Assembly (NCBI GenBank): GCA_000934455.1
Contig: KN887179.1
Coordinates: forward strand, 35,274 to 60,902
Length of the DNA stretch: 25,629 nucleotides
Reading direction: 5' to 3'
Origin: Apostichopus parvimensis
Taxonomy: Eukaryota; Echinodermata; Holothuroidea; Aspidochirotida; Stichopodidae
The first letter of the stretch is position 1. Each line of letters opens with the position of its first letter. Positions 12,201 to 24,200 of the stretch are shown here, piece after piece. The position numbers were made by a program, and so were the translations under genes. The notes under the pieces are model-generated. The model searched no databases and had not been told where the DNA came from. It worked only from the letters and a program-made list of their open reading frames with translations.

Positions 12201-15200
12201 CTGAAATACTCACCATGAAGAATCGCTACGTGGTGGGGTTGGAGAAACTAGAGTTTGCCGCATCTCAGGTGGCAGTGATGCAGAAAGAACTGACTGATCT
12301 ACAGCCAGAGTTGATCAAGACCTCTGGAGAGACGGAGAAATTACTAACCAAGATAGAGCAAGACACAGTTGAAGTAGAAGCAAAGAAAGAGGTGAGAATT
12401 GTTGTTCTCTTGTAACAGCAGTCTGTAAGATGGGCTATCCAATCCTTTCCTCATCAAGCTTTCTTGGTATCCAAAAAGATGCCTTCTTATATCAGTCTCT
12501 AAGACCAGCTATCTAAGACTGTATTCTTATTGCTGGCTGTAGACCAGCTATCCAAGGCTGTTTCCTTATCGCTGGCTGTACACCAGCTATTCAAGGCTGT
12601 ATTCTTATATTAGTCTGTGAGACCAGCTACCCAAGGCTGTATCTTATATTAGTGTATAAGACCAGTATGTACTCTTGTAATGCTGTATTCTTATAGCTGG
12701 CTGAAGACCAGCTATCCAAGGCTGTATCCTTATGGCTGGCTGTACACCAGCTATCCAAGGCTGTATTCGTGTAGCTGGCTGAAGACCAGCTATCCAAGGC
12801 TGTATTCTTATAGCTGGCTGTAGACCAGCTATCCAAGGCTGTAACCTTATGGCTGGCTGTACACCAGCTATCCAAGACTGTATTCGTGTAGCTGACTGTA
12901 GACCAGCTATCCAAGGCTGTATTCTTATAGTCTGGCTGTAGATCAGCTATCCAGAGGCTGTCTGCTTGTAGTAGTCTGCAAGACCAGGCCACTATATGCA
13001 TCCATTCCTTGAAAAGCCAACTTATATTCCACTCTGCCAAAAAATGCCCATCATACATTAAAAACGAGTAATTAAATGGGTTGTCTTTATAAAGACAAGC
13101 GTGCCATAGGCAAGTCCGAATGCTATTCAGTACTTTGAAATGGGATCTTGTCAACCCTTTTAATAGGAATTGCCTTCCTCATAGTGTTTTATAATTATAT
13201 TTTATATCTATATTTTTGTTGCTTTTAAACTGCTTTTGTGAAGTAAACAGATAAATGACTGGATGAATGAATAAGTACTCAGTTGCAGATCCAGGTGTAT
13301 GTGTGTGTATGGGTAGCTCCTTTTAATTCTCTAAGTTATTAAATTCTTTAAGTTTGTATTGCTCTCGTAATAAATATGATTTAATGATAAACTCAGTTCT
13401 CCTTGTCTTAAAATGAAACAATAGTTCTTTGAAATTATTTTAAAACAATGCAAGATTACGGAATGAATACCTGCGATTTTTCTGAACGATAGATCGTAGC
13501 AGCAGATGAAGCTGTGGCCAACAAGGCAGCAGAGGCAGCCAAGGCGATAAAAGATGAATGCGAGGGGGAACTAGCTGAGGCCATACCTGCCCTGGAGATG
13601 GCCCTGTCTGCCCTCAACACCCTTAAACCGAGTGATATATCCATGGTCAAGTCCATGAAGGTAAAATCCAGTCCTTGTTTTTTTTTTTCGTTACTCTGCC
13701 ATCTCGAAATACGTTAAAGAGGATGTTCTTTTTGTCATCAGAGGCCGACGTTAACATTAACAATTTGATTGAATCCTTAAAAAAGAATCATTTCTAGTAG
13801 AGAGATTAAAAGGGTGTCAGGAAAATGTAAGAATCTAATTTTTGTTTTTCGTGTTCGTTCTTACAGAATCCTCCCGGGGGTGTGAAGCTGGTGATGGAGT
13901 CAATCTGCATCATGAGAGGCGTGAAGCCAGAGCGTAAGCCCGACCCCTCCGGTAGCGGTAAAATGATAGAAGATTACTGGGGTTCTTCCCAAAAACTGCT
14001 GGGTGACATGAAATTCCTGGAAGTCCTAAAGGCATATGACAAGGATAATATACCTTCTGCCATCATGAAGAAAATTAGAGACAAGTGAGTTTCTTTCTGA
14101 TACCCTACCAAAGGCAAAGGGAATCTATTCGCGATGGTTTTGGTGTGTATGCGTGTGCATATATACGTATATTAAGATTGTGTGCGTGTATGTATGTATC
14201 AAATTTTGTGTGGGCTACACAAACTTTTATTGTGTGTCGAAAAAGAAGACAAACGGTTAATGAGGATTTGAAACTTTGGGTGACATCAGAGGGTAACGAT
14301 TGTAACTATTTCACATGCGAAATGCTTGCTACTGGATACTCGGGGGAGATATAACTCACCTAAAAGTCCTTGCAAAATCTTTACTTGTTTGTCCTGCTTA
14401 GTTCACATCCTCTTTCATTTCCATTCTCCAGGTACGTCCCAAATCCTGACTTCAAACCTGAGGTGATCCGTAGCATATCGACAGCTTGTGAAGGCCTCTG
14501 TAAGTGGGTTCTTGCCATGGATGTGTATGACAGAGTAGCAAAGGTAAGCTGTGAAGACATCAAAAAAAATATAGAGAATCGCCATATAGGTAGATATACC
14601 AGAAATGACACATGATCATTGATAACCTTGGCACAAAACAATGGGCTGTTGTTAATGGTGGGGAGGGGGGAGACGAATGATGAGGATTTTACATGGTCAC
14701 TACTCTCCCTTCTATCATATTTATCTGATCTTCTCATTTCTGCCACCTATATTATTCCCCATCAGCTCATTTTGTGCCTGAATACAAACATGACAAAGGT
14801 TGTTTTTGCCCTTGTGATTAGTGGGAGTGGAGTTGATGGTGGCAGTAGAAGCAGGTGATGATAGTACTTAAAGTACCCCCTCCCCTCCTCATTATCCCAA
14901 ATGTTATTTGCCTCTATGAAACAATGTACAACATAATTATTTCCATTTTTATTTTTGTCAATATCATACTCAGTAATGAGCAAATCCTAGCTTTGTATTT
15001 TCTTTTCATTTTGCTTTTCTTTCCGATTCTCATCCGCAGGTCGTAGCTCCCAAGAAGATCAAACTGGCGGAAGCCGAAGAAGAACTCGGCGTCCAGATGG
15101 AGAAACTGAACCAGAAACGAGCTCAGCTGAAGGAAGTCACTGACAAATTACAGGCCCTGCAGGACGATCTGGACGCCATGGTAGCAAAGAAGAAGGACCT

Positions 15201-18200
15201 GGAGGAAAATATCGACCTGTGCTCCAAGAAGTTGGTCCGGGCCGAGAAACTGATCGGAGGGTTGGGTGGAGAGAAGGACCGGTGGAACGAGGCGGCGGAC
15301 TCCCTCGGGGAGAGATACATCAAGATCACAGGAGACGTGTTAATATCGTCAGGAGTGCTGGCTTATCTCGGAGCATTCACTGTAGACTTCAGACAGGTGA
15401 GCAGTATGTCAAAATATGCAAGGGAGTAAAGTGATGTCAGACAGTTGTAAACCAGGGGTTCCCTTACTGGGATACATGAACCCCCAGGGGGGTGCGTGAG
15501 TCCATCCCAGGGGGTTTGTGAGACGTTTCTGAAAGTCAAAACTAGAGTACTTTCTGTTGAACTAAATCTGATATATCATATAATTTAGTAATGTACAAGA
15601 GTCGTACTTCTGAAAAAATCTTTTGCGTTCCATACGCATATGTTGCCATAGTAGTACCGTACTGTGCATGTGATAAAAAACTGAATTATGATACTTTGGT
15701 CTGATCTTGAAGTTTCCAAATAAATATTTGTTCATCACTTGTTTTTTTTTTCATTTAAATATTACACCATGAACTTGATCTTTTACGAAGCACTGTTATG
15801 CGTATCATAGTATAATAATGACTCAGGTCGTGTCTCGAAAAGTTGGGGATTCGTGGACAACTCTGACATCCACAGGGGGTTCGTGGGGGGATAAGGTTAG
15901 GGAAACCCTGGTGTAAACCATCTCCAGGTTTAAAGTAGAATATTTATTTGAAATATTTGCAAAGGAAATTTTTTTTTCTATCTTCTATAATAAGCTGAGC
16001 AACTCAGGTTATTAGTTTGCAGAGAATTTTCTTTTGGTGAAAATGTTTATCATATCCAGTCCACTTGTTGCCCCTCCACCTTATCCATGCCCCCCACCCC
16101 CCCTCTCACTTCCTACTCTCCCTGATGCAAAGTCAGACCAAGCATGGTCAATGATCATAAGACTTTTTTTCAAGAAGCAGTTTTCTCCAGTGGAGATTTA
16201 TAATTTTATCAATCTTTAGCACTCGGTAAGTGTCAAAAAGTGTCAATCAGTAGACAACAAACTAAAACAACCTCCTCATCTTTGATGTGAATTTAAAAAG
16301 GAAGTAGTGACTGTCATTTATCACACTTAATTTATTATGTTTGGATGAATAATCTTTAATTTGACAATGACAATGACAACAATTTATTTCCAGCAATTGT
16401 TTACAGTATATGAATGTTTAACAATGTAAAAACAAATATTTTGATATATACAATACAATCTAGAGAGACAGGTACAAAAAAAGAAAAAAAACATTCATCA
16501 TAATAATTGATATACAATATTTAAGCTATACAAAAAAAGAAGCGCAATGCTTATAGAATGTTTTCCCCATTTGAATATGATAAATATATAAATATACTGG
16601 AGAGAAATTGGTGTAAGGAAACAAAACTCCAAAACAAAAATTAAATAATATAAAAGAAAAACTTCTTCAATTTTTAACTTACAGTCTGCCTCAGAGGAAT
16701 GGCAAAAACTTTGTCAAGAGAAACACATTCCATGCTCGGAAACGTTTTCCCTGAGCGCCACGCTGGGAGATCCGGTGAAAATACGTGCCTGGAACATCGC
16801 CGGTCTCCCCGTCGACTCCTTCTCGGTGGACAATGGTATCATAGTCGGAAACTCAAGAAGATGGCCGCTTTTGATCGACCCTCAAGGTAAAAACATTGCC
16901 TTTTGAAAACAGTTTGAAAGATTTTTTGGAACAGATGACAGATTTGGCATTTCTTCCCTTTTTTAATACTTGTAAGCAAAGAAAAATTCAGAGAGCTAGT
17001 TGGAAATAATAAAAGCTCTGGAGAGAATGCAAAGAAGTTTATGGACAGAACAGGACTTAAATGGGTGACTTGTGATGTACTAAGAGAACATCCTTTCCAG
17101 AGTTGATAGCAATCCCTTTAAAAACTTTGTTGGTTCTTTAAATGCTCCATTTTCCCCGTTCACAAGTGCAGCTTGTAATTGCTGGAAAATTATATTAATT
17201 GATTTATTAATTTAATTTTGCTCACACAGTAGATGTTAGGCATTCATTGGTAGTAATAATTTAATCTTAATAAATCACCTGGGAAGTCAAGGATGGGGAT
17301 TTGTTATTCACTGTCACTTATCCTTAATTCTGTTTCATTGAAAAGATTCCATTTCTTATTTCAAAATTTGAAATTGAGCCTAATAACTGTCTTAAGTTTA
17401 TGATTTTATTTTAAAATAATTAATTCTCTATTTTGTAAAAGTTTCCTGTATTCCTCCTGCATGTCACAGGTCAAGCTAACAAGTGGGTGAAGAATATGGA
17501 GAAGGCCAATCAGTTGTCCATCATCAAACTGTCCGATGCTAATTACGTCAGGACCCTGGAGAACTGCATCCAGTTCGGCAAGCCTGTCCTCTTAGAGAAC
17601 GTCGGAGAAGAGTTGGACCCCGTCTTGGAACCGATCCTCCTCAAACAGACCTTCAAACAGATGGGAGTTATCGTAAGAATCCTCTTGAATGAATTTTCAG
17701 TTTGTTATTTGCCCCCTTTTTTTTCCTTTTCTTATCTGATTTTTAGATACTTTTCCTGTGTTCAATGCTTAATTGCATTTGTAATTTACTTCTGTGACCT
17801 TTCTTGATTTTGGGTTTCCCTGTAGCATTCAATCATAGGAGGTTAAAAGGACTATACTAGGGTTCATAAGTCCCCGCGATACCCTCAACAAAATTGACCC
17901 CTTCACCCTTCACCTATTGAATTGAATTGAATTTATTGTTCACAATAATGCTTACACAGGTCATAAACGAAAAAAAAAGCAATAGTATAAGTATCAATAG
18001 ACTGCGATACACATACAGTAATACAAACATATATACAGCAAGTCCTACAAATAAGAAACTTATCTTCTCACTTGTGAATTAAATATATGATGGAAGCCAT
18101 ACGATGGAAACCATACTAGCTTATTTATTGCTATTACTAACATGAGAAAGTTTTGGTATAAAGCAGATGTGCAAAAGTGCTATATTAATAAATAGATGTT

Positions 18201-21200
18201 ATAAAATGAGTTGATATGTGGCATCCTCCCTCCCTCAACCCCCCCCCCCCCCCACTCTCCCTCCTTCTTGGTATTAGCTTAACCACAAGACTCAGATGTA
18301 TACCTGTAAACTACACAAGTTCATTGATTCATATTCTAACAACAGAAATCCATTTTTCATATTTCAGTGTCTGAGGTTAGGAGAGTCAGTCATTGAATAT
18401 TCCGAAGATTTCCGATTCTACATCACCACCTCTCTACGTAATCCCCATTACCTGCCAGAGGTTTCCGTCAAGGTAACATAAACAAAAAAAAAGGAGAAAA
18501 ATAATAAAGTAAATGAAATGATTGATGGATGCTTTTGTATCATACAGTACTGGGCATGATTTCATTGTCTTTGATGTTATTGTCATACTTACTATATTGT
18601 CGTTTCAATGTTTCTTAAAACCTGTTGAAAGATTGTAATTCACTATTTGATAAAAGCTATTGGTTCTGAAATGAAGAGGTATTGTGTTTTCAGGTAGGTT
18701 AAGTTTAGTTTTGGTAGTAGTGGAAGAGCAAGGTCTCTGTCATTATTGTTTTGGAGAAAAGTGGCCTCTCCCTGTTTACCTTACAAAATATCACAGTTTT
18801 TGACACAATCTTCAAATCCAAATGAAACCCCTTGTTACTTTTTTTACTTAGCTAATTCTATCTCTTGTTGCACACTTCTTTGGTTTGCAATTATGAATGT
18901 TTTTTGGGCAAATACCATCCCCATTTACACAACTCTGAGATTGACCAGATATTAATGCTTATGCCATTATTTAATTTTTCAACTACCTGTTGCTAAATGT
19001 TATGATATTTTCTCCAGGTGGTACTGGTTAACTTCATGATCACCCCGCTGGGTCTTCAGGACCAGCTGTTGGGTATCGTAGCTGCCAAAGAGAAACCAGA
19101 GCTAGAAGAGAAAAAGAACCAGCTGATCCTTGAGAGCGCAGAGAACAAGAAACAACTGAAGGAGATCGAGGACAAGATACTCCAGGTGTTGTCTTCGTCG
19201 GAAGGAAACATCCTGGAAGATGAGACAGCCATCAAGATCCTCTCTTCCTCGAAGACGCTGTCCGAGGAGATCTCAGCAAAGCAGGTGAGCTCAAGTCGGG
19301 GCTTCACTCGACGGAAATGTGATGTCATTTTGGCCATGTCTTAGTTGTGTTGAGGAAGGGATTTGGCAGTGATTGGTGTGTGAAGATTTAATACTGTTTG
19401 GTGTAGTATGATGAGATATGTGGTATGTGTGATGTTATGTGATATCATATTATATGAAGTGATATGGTGGGATATTATATTTCATGATATGTTATATATT
19501 TTGATATTCTATGGTGTGATGCCTTATATGATATTTATGGTATGTTATGATATGAAATAGTGTGATATGTTATGATGTGTATTGGAATGATATGATGTGG
19601 TGTGATACAGTTTGTTTTGATATCATATGGTATGATATGATATTATATGATATGTGATACGTTATTTTATTATATTCAATATTTGATTTGATAGTCTATG
19701 CTGTGATGCGATATTGTAATATGGTATTGATGATATGATATAATATAGTGTGATATGATATGATGTGATAGAAGTGTAGTTTTCTTCCCTTTTATCCTAT
19801 AAGATGAATTCTTCTGCATTTTGCCCCACTGCTCTACTATTGTTTGATACTTGTTTAATCACTGGATTATGTTACTTGAATCATTTCCAAAATAATCATG
19901 AAAAACGCAAACTTTTCTGAAACTAATAATAAACCGAATTAAGGATCAACCAGCAGATTCTGTGTAGCTTGTAGTACTCAGTCTCCAATATACTGTAACA
20001 GCTTTTGTAATAAATACAATATCTGATTTATTCTTCTGCAGGAAATAGCGTCTGCTACAGAGAAGGAGATTGACGAGACGAGGAATGGCTACCGACCAGT
20101 GGCTACTCATTCTGCTACACTGTTCTTTTGCATCTCTGACCTGGCTAACATTGAACCTATGTACCAGTATTCATTGGTGTGGTTTATCAACCTCTATCTA
20201 CAGGTCAGTGACTCACTCTTAATAAAGAAAGCTTACAGGATTCTAATAAACAAAGTTGTCAAAATGTCAAAATGTTTCTGTGTCTTGGAAATGTCTAGAA
20301 GTCATGAACTGAAGGTATATACAACCTATATACTTATGCTATATACTTTATGCTATATACTGTATGCTATATGCTTTATGCTGTATAATTTATGCTGTAC
20401 ACTTTATGCTATATACTTTATGCTGTATACTTTATGCTATATACTTTAAGCTTTATGCTGTATACTTTATGCTGTGCACTTTATGCTGTATACTTTATGC
20501 TATATACTTTATGCTATATGCTGTTTACTTTATGCTGTACACTTATGCTCTATAATTTATGCTACATACTTTATGCTATAAAATTTATGCATTATCATTT
20601 ATGCTATATAATTTATACTACATATATACTTTGTAAATCTAATGTAGATGGACATACACCTCTTCCTTATCTTACAACTTTTTGTCCTATTTTCCTTTAT
20701 GTAGACATTGAATCAATTATTACATTTTTCAATTTTTTTTTTTAATCATCTTCAATATTTTTGTCACTTATTTATGCATTGCTCATATGTTTGTATTTGT
20801 TGCTGGGAGTGACCTTTCTTAAAGGTCATCTCCATTGCTATAAAATTGAAGGATGATCAAAATTATGGGCAAAAAGTCTCCAAAAAGTGCTTTCCTGTAC
20901 ATTTTAATCCTTCCAATGAAACATTTACGAAGGTCAAATTAGATAGTTAAATATCTAGATACTGCAAAAAGAAAATTTTTGGATTCATAGTGGAAAAGGA
21001 TGTAATATATAGGCGTACATATCTGGTGGCATTATTAAGTCACTTTATATTATTCCCTCCATTTTTTTCTTTCGTACAGTCGATACAAAACAGTCGAATG
21101 TCTACAGTCCTAGATGAACGAATCGATAATTTGAACGAACACTTCACGGACAGCATCTATAAAAATGTCTGCCGTTCTCTCTTTGAGAAGGACAAGCTTC

Positions 21201-24200
21201 TATTCTCGGTCATCCTCACCATCGGTATACTTACGAGCAGGTAAGTCTAAATCATATTTACATATTTGTCTGTTATTACTTTTTTATGTGAAATTATTTT
21301 TAGTCCTCAAATTAGATCATTAGAGATCATTAAGAGTACTTTCTTTCTAATTTCATTTCAGTTTTATTCCAACCTAAAATTTCAACGAAAAATTCATAAC
21401 TAGGCAAGAAAGTAAAGAATCAAAAGTAAAAATATTAAACAATGTAAAAATTACTACTAAGAATGAAACGAATAATGAAGCTAAGTTTGTTAAAAGCAGC
21501 GGAAATAACGAGCATTTCATATTTTTCATGGGATTTTGTCGCACAAGTCCTTTATTCTCAAGGAACAAGTCATTCTGATATCTAGTCATATTAATCATAT
21601 CATATCAAGTTATATAAGAAGGGGTGCAAGTCCATTTAAAAGGATTGTCCAGATAGAAAAACATATCAACCATTCTCATATTCATGTTTTTTGGTTTTTC
21701 TGCAGAGGTCAAGTCGACGACCCAGAGTGGCGGTTTTTACTGACCGGTGGTGTCGCCTTGGACAATCCATTCCCAAATCCGTCTCCGGACTGGCTGAGCG
21801 ACAAAGCCTGGTCAGAAATTGTCCGTGCCTCCAACCTACCATCCTTGGAGGGTTTCATGGACCGTGAGTTGCATCACAAATCGTTTCCATTTCGAATGTG
21901 TTACTGTTTAATACTTTGGAAGTTTGTATGGCAAATTTTACAAAGTATTATAATCACATCCTATAGTTAATACAATACAAATTAATACAATACAAATCAT
22001 TTCCATTCCAAATGTGTAACTGTTTAATACTTTGAGAGTTTGCATGGCAAATTTTACAAAGTATTATAATAACATCCTATAATGAATACTGCATGCAGCC
22101 CCTTTAAATTTTACCATTAACTATAAGTAGTAAAAATTAAACCCATTTTAAGGAGAAAATACTCTCATATTTGATTTCCTTTGTGTTTTCTAGATTTTAA
22201 TTCAAACATTGGTGAATGGAAGGCTGTGTATGACTCAGCCACACCTAACCAGAGCGCCTACCCTGGACCCTGGGACGCCTTAAAAGGGCTGTCGAGGAGG
22301 ATTGTCCTTCGCTGCCTCAGGCCGGACAAGATGGTTCCTGCCATCCAAGATTTCATCATCGAGAACATGGGCCGCAATTATATAGAACCGCCGACCTTTG
22401 ACCTGGCCGGTAGTTTTGCCGACTCCCACTGCTGCGCCCCTCTCATCTTTATCCTCTCACCTGGAGCTGATCCCATGGCCGGTCTCTTGAAATTTGCCGA
22501 GGACAGAGGCATGGGCGGGAACAAAATACAGACGATCTCCCTAGGGCAGGGCCAGGGACCGATCGCAGCGAAGATGATCGAAGACGCGACCAAGGCCGGT
22601 ACGTGGGTAGTCCTACAGAATTGTCATCTGGCCACCAGCTGGATGCCCAAACTGGAGAAGATCTGCGAAGAGGACCTGGTCCCCGAGAACACCCACAAGT
22701 CTTTCAGGCTCTGGTTGACCAGCTACCCCTCAGAGGCATTCCCGGTCTCCATTCTACAAAACGGTAAATATTCCGGCAGCTTGCCTGCCTCGAGTGGGGA
22801 ATGTTGTGGATTTACCAGAAAAAAAATTGGGCTCGGGGGAAGGGAAGTTGAGTGAATGTGGCAGCTATGTCTCTATGGAAGGCAAGTGGTTTTTGTAAGA
22901 AACTGGAAGGAAAATGGATACATGAACACAAATAGAGGAACTACAGCAAAGATAGTTTCACATGGGTTATTGGGAGGGGGGGGCTGGGGAGTGGGAAGGA
23001 AGTTGGCCAGTGGATGTCCCATTCTTAACATGAAAGTTTTAGTATATATAATTTTTTATGTGTTTAAACCTGTAGTAGACCTAATCCTCTCATTGAAGTA
23101 TCACATATTCTTTTTACCCACCAGGTGTTAAAATGACCAACGAACCTCCCAAAGGATTGAGAGCGAACCTGCTGAGATCTTATCTGAACGACCCTATTTC
23201 CGATCCCACCTTCTTTGAAAGTTGTTCCAAGGTAACTTGAAGAAGCAACTCATATTAAGGCACACTTAAAAGAACAGAGGTTTTCACTTTGTTTCAATTC
23301 AGTCGATAAGAAAGCACTTTTAGAAGAAATGGGTATCGTATGCCAAAAATGTTTTTCTAGTTATTAATCAAATCACTGAATGATTATAGAAATTTGTGTT
23401 TTGATTTGTACATGCAAAAAGTAAGCTACTTGTGCATATTACATAGTCTTGAGACTTCATCCTAAAACTTGCTCCATATTTGTAGAGGTAAATTTGTTAC
23501 CATGGAAATGCAATCAGTTGCTGTAATGTATGCGCTTCTCTTTACGATTATTTCTCATATTGCAAGTAAAGTTACGTTTTCGTTTCCTGCAAGATGATTA
23601 ATTCTCTAATGGAAGTCTTTTTTTCTTGGTTTTGAGGGGAAATTTTCAAATTTCTTGAAAATAATATCTTTCCTTGGTTCTGATTGGTCAATTTTGGTTT
23701 TTTCTCTCCTTTCTTCCTGATAGTAGATATAAAGTAGATTGTAAAACAATTTTTCCCCCTCTGTGTGTTTTTATCCTCAGCCGGAGAGCTGGCAGAAACT
23801 TCTCTTTGGTCTCTGCTTCTTCCACGGACTGGTCCAAGAGAGGAGAAAGTTTGGCCCGCTGGGCTGGAATATTCCTTACGAATTCAACGAATCAGATCTC
23901 AGGATCAGTATGACACAGTTACTGGTAAGAAAGGAAAAAAACCAAACACAAGACCAAATTAATATTATAAAAGACAAATTAATATTAGAAGGTACTACTC
24001 TATTGCAGCAGTTTATAAGATGCTGAAACCATGAAATAAATGAGCCTAGAGAGTTGATCACTGGGGTTGAGGGTGGGGGTAGGGTGGGGGTGGGATGGGG
24101 AGGGGGTTCAAGGCTTATAGAAGGAATGGGACTTTGTAGCAATTATGTGCCAGTCCTCATTTTTCAGGAAGACCGAACTGTTGGGAATTCCTAAGTCATC

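Noticed and set aside
12627-13154. Minus-strand 175-residue open frame with a repeated 13-residue motif
   Set aside because: The motif is the translation of the 39-bp minisatellite, which stays in frame because 39 is a multiple of three. No splice sites, promoter or family similarity support a gene.
20099-20745. Overlapping plus-strand frames of 63-117 residues
   Set aside because: Beyond exon 24 they run through the 14-bp repeat, which lacks stop words in all three frames.
22764-22855. Extension of exon 27 past 22763
   Set aside because: The frame stays open by chance for about 30 codons, but a good donor (ACG|gtaaat) and the protein joint [11 protein letters not shown] to exon 28 show that splicing occurs at 22763.
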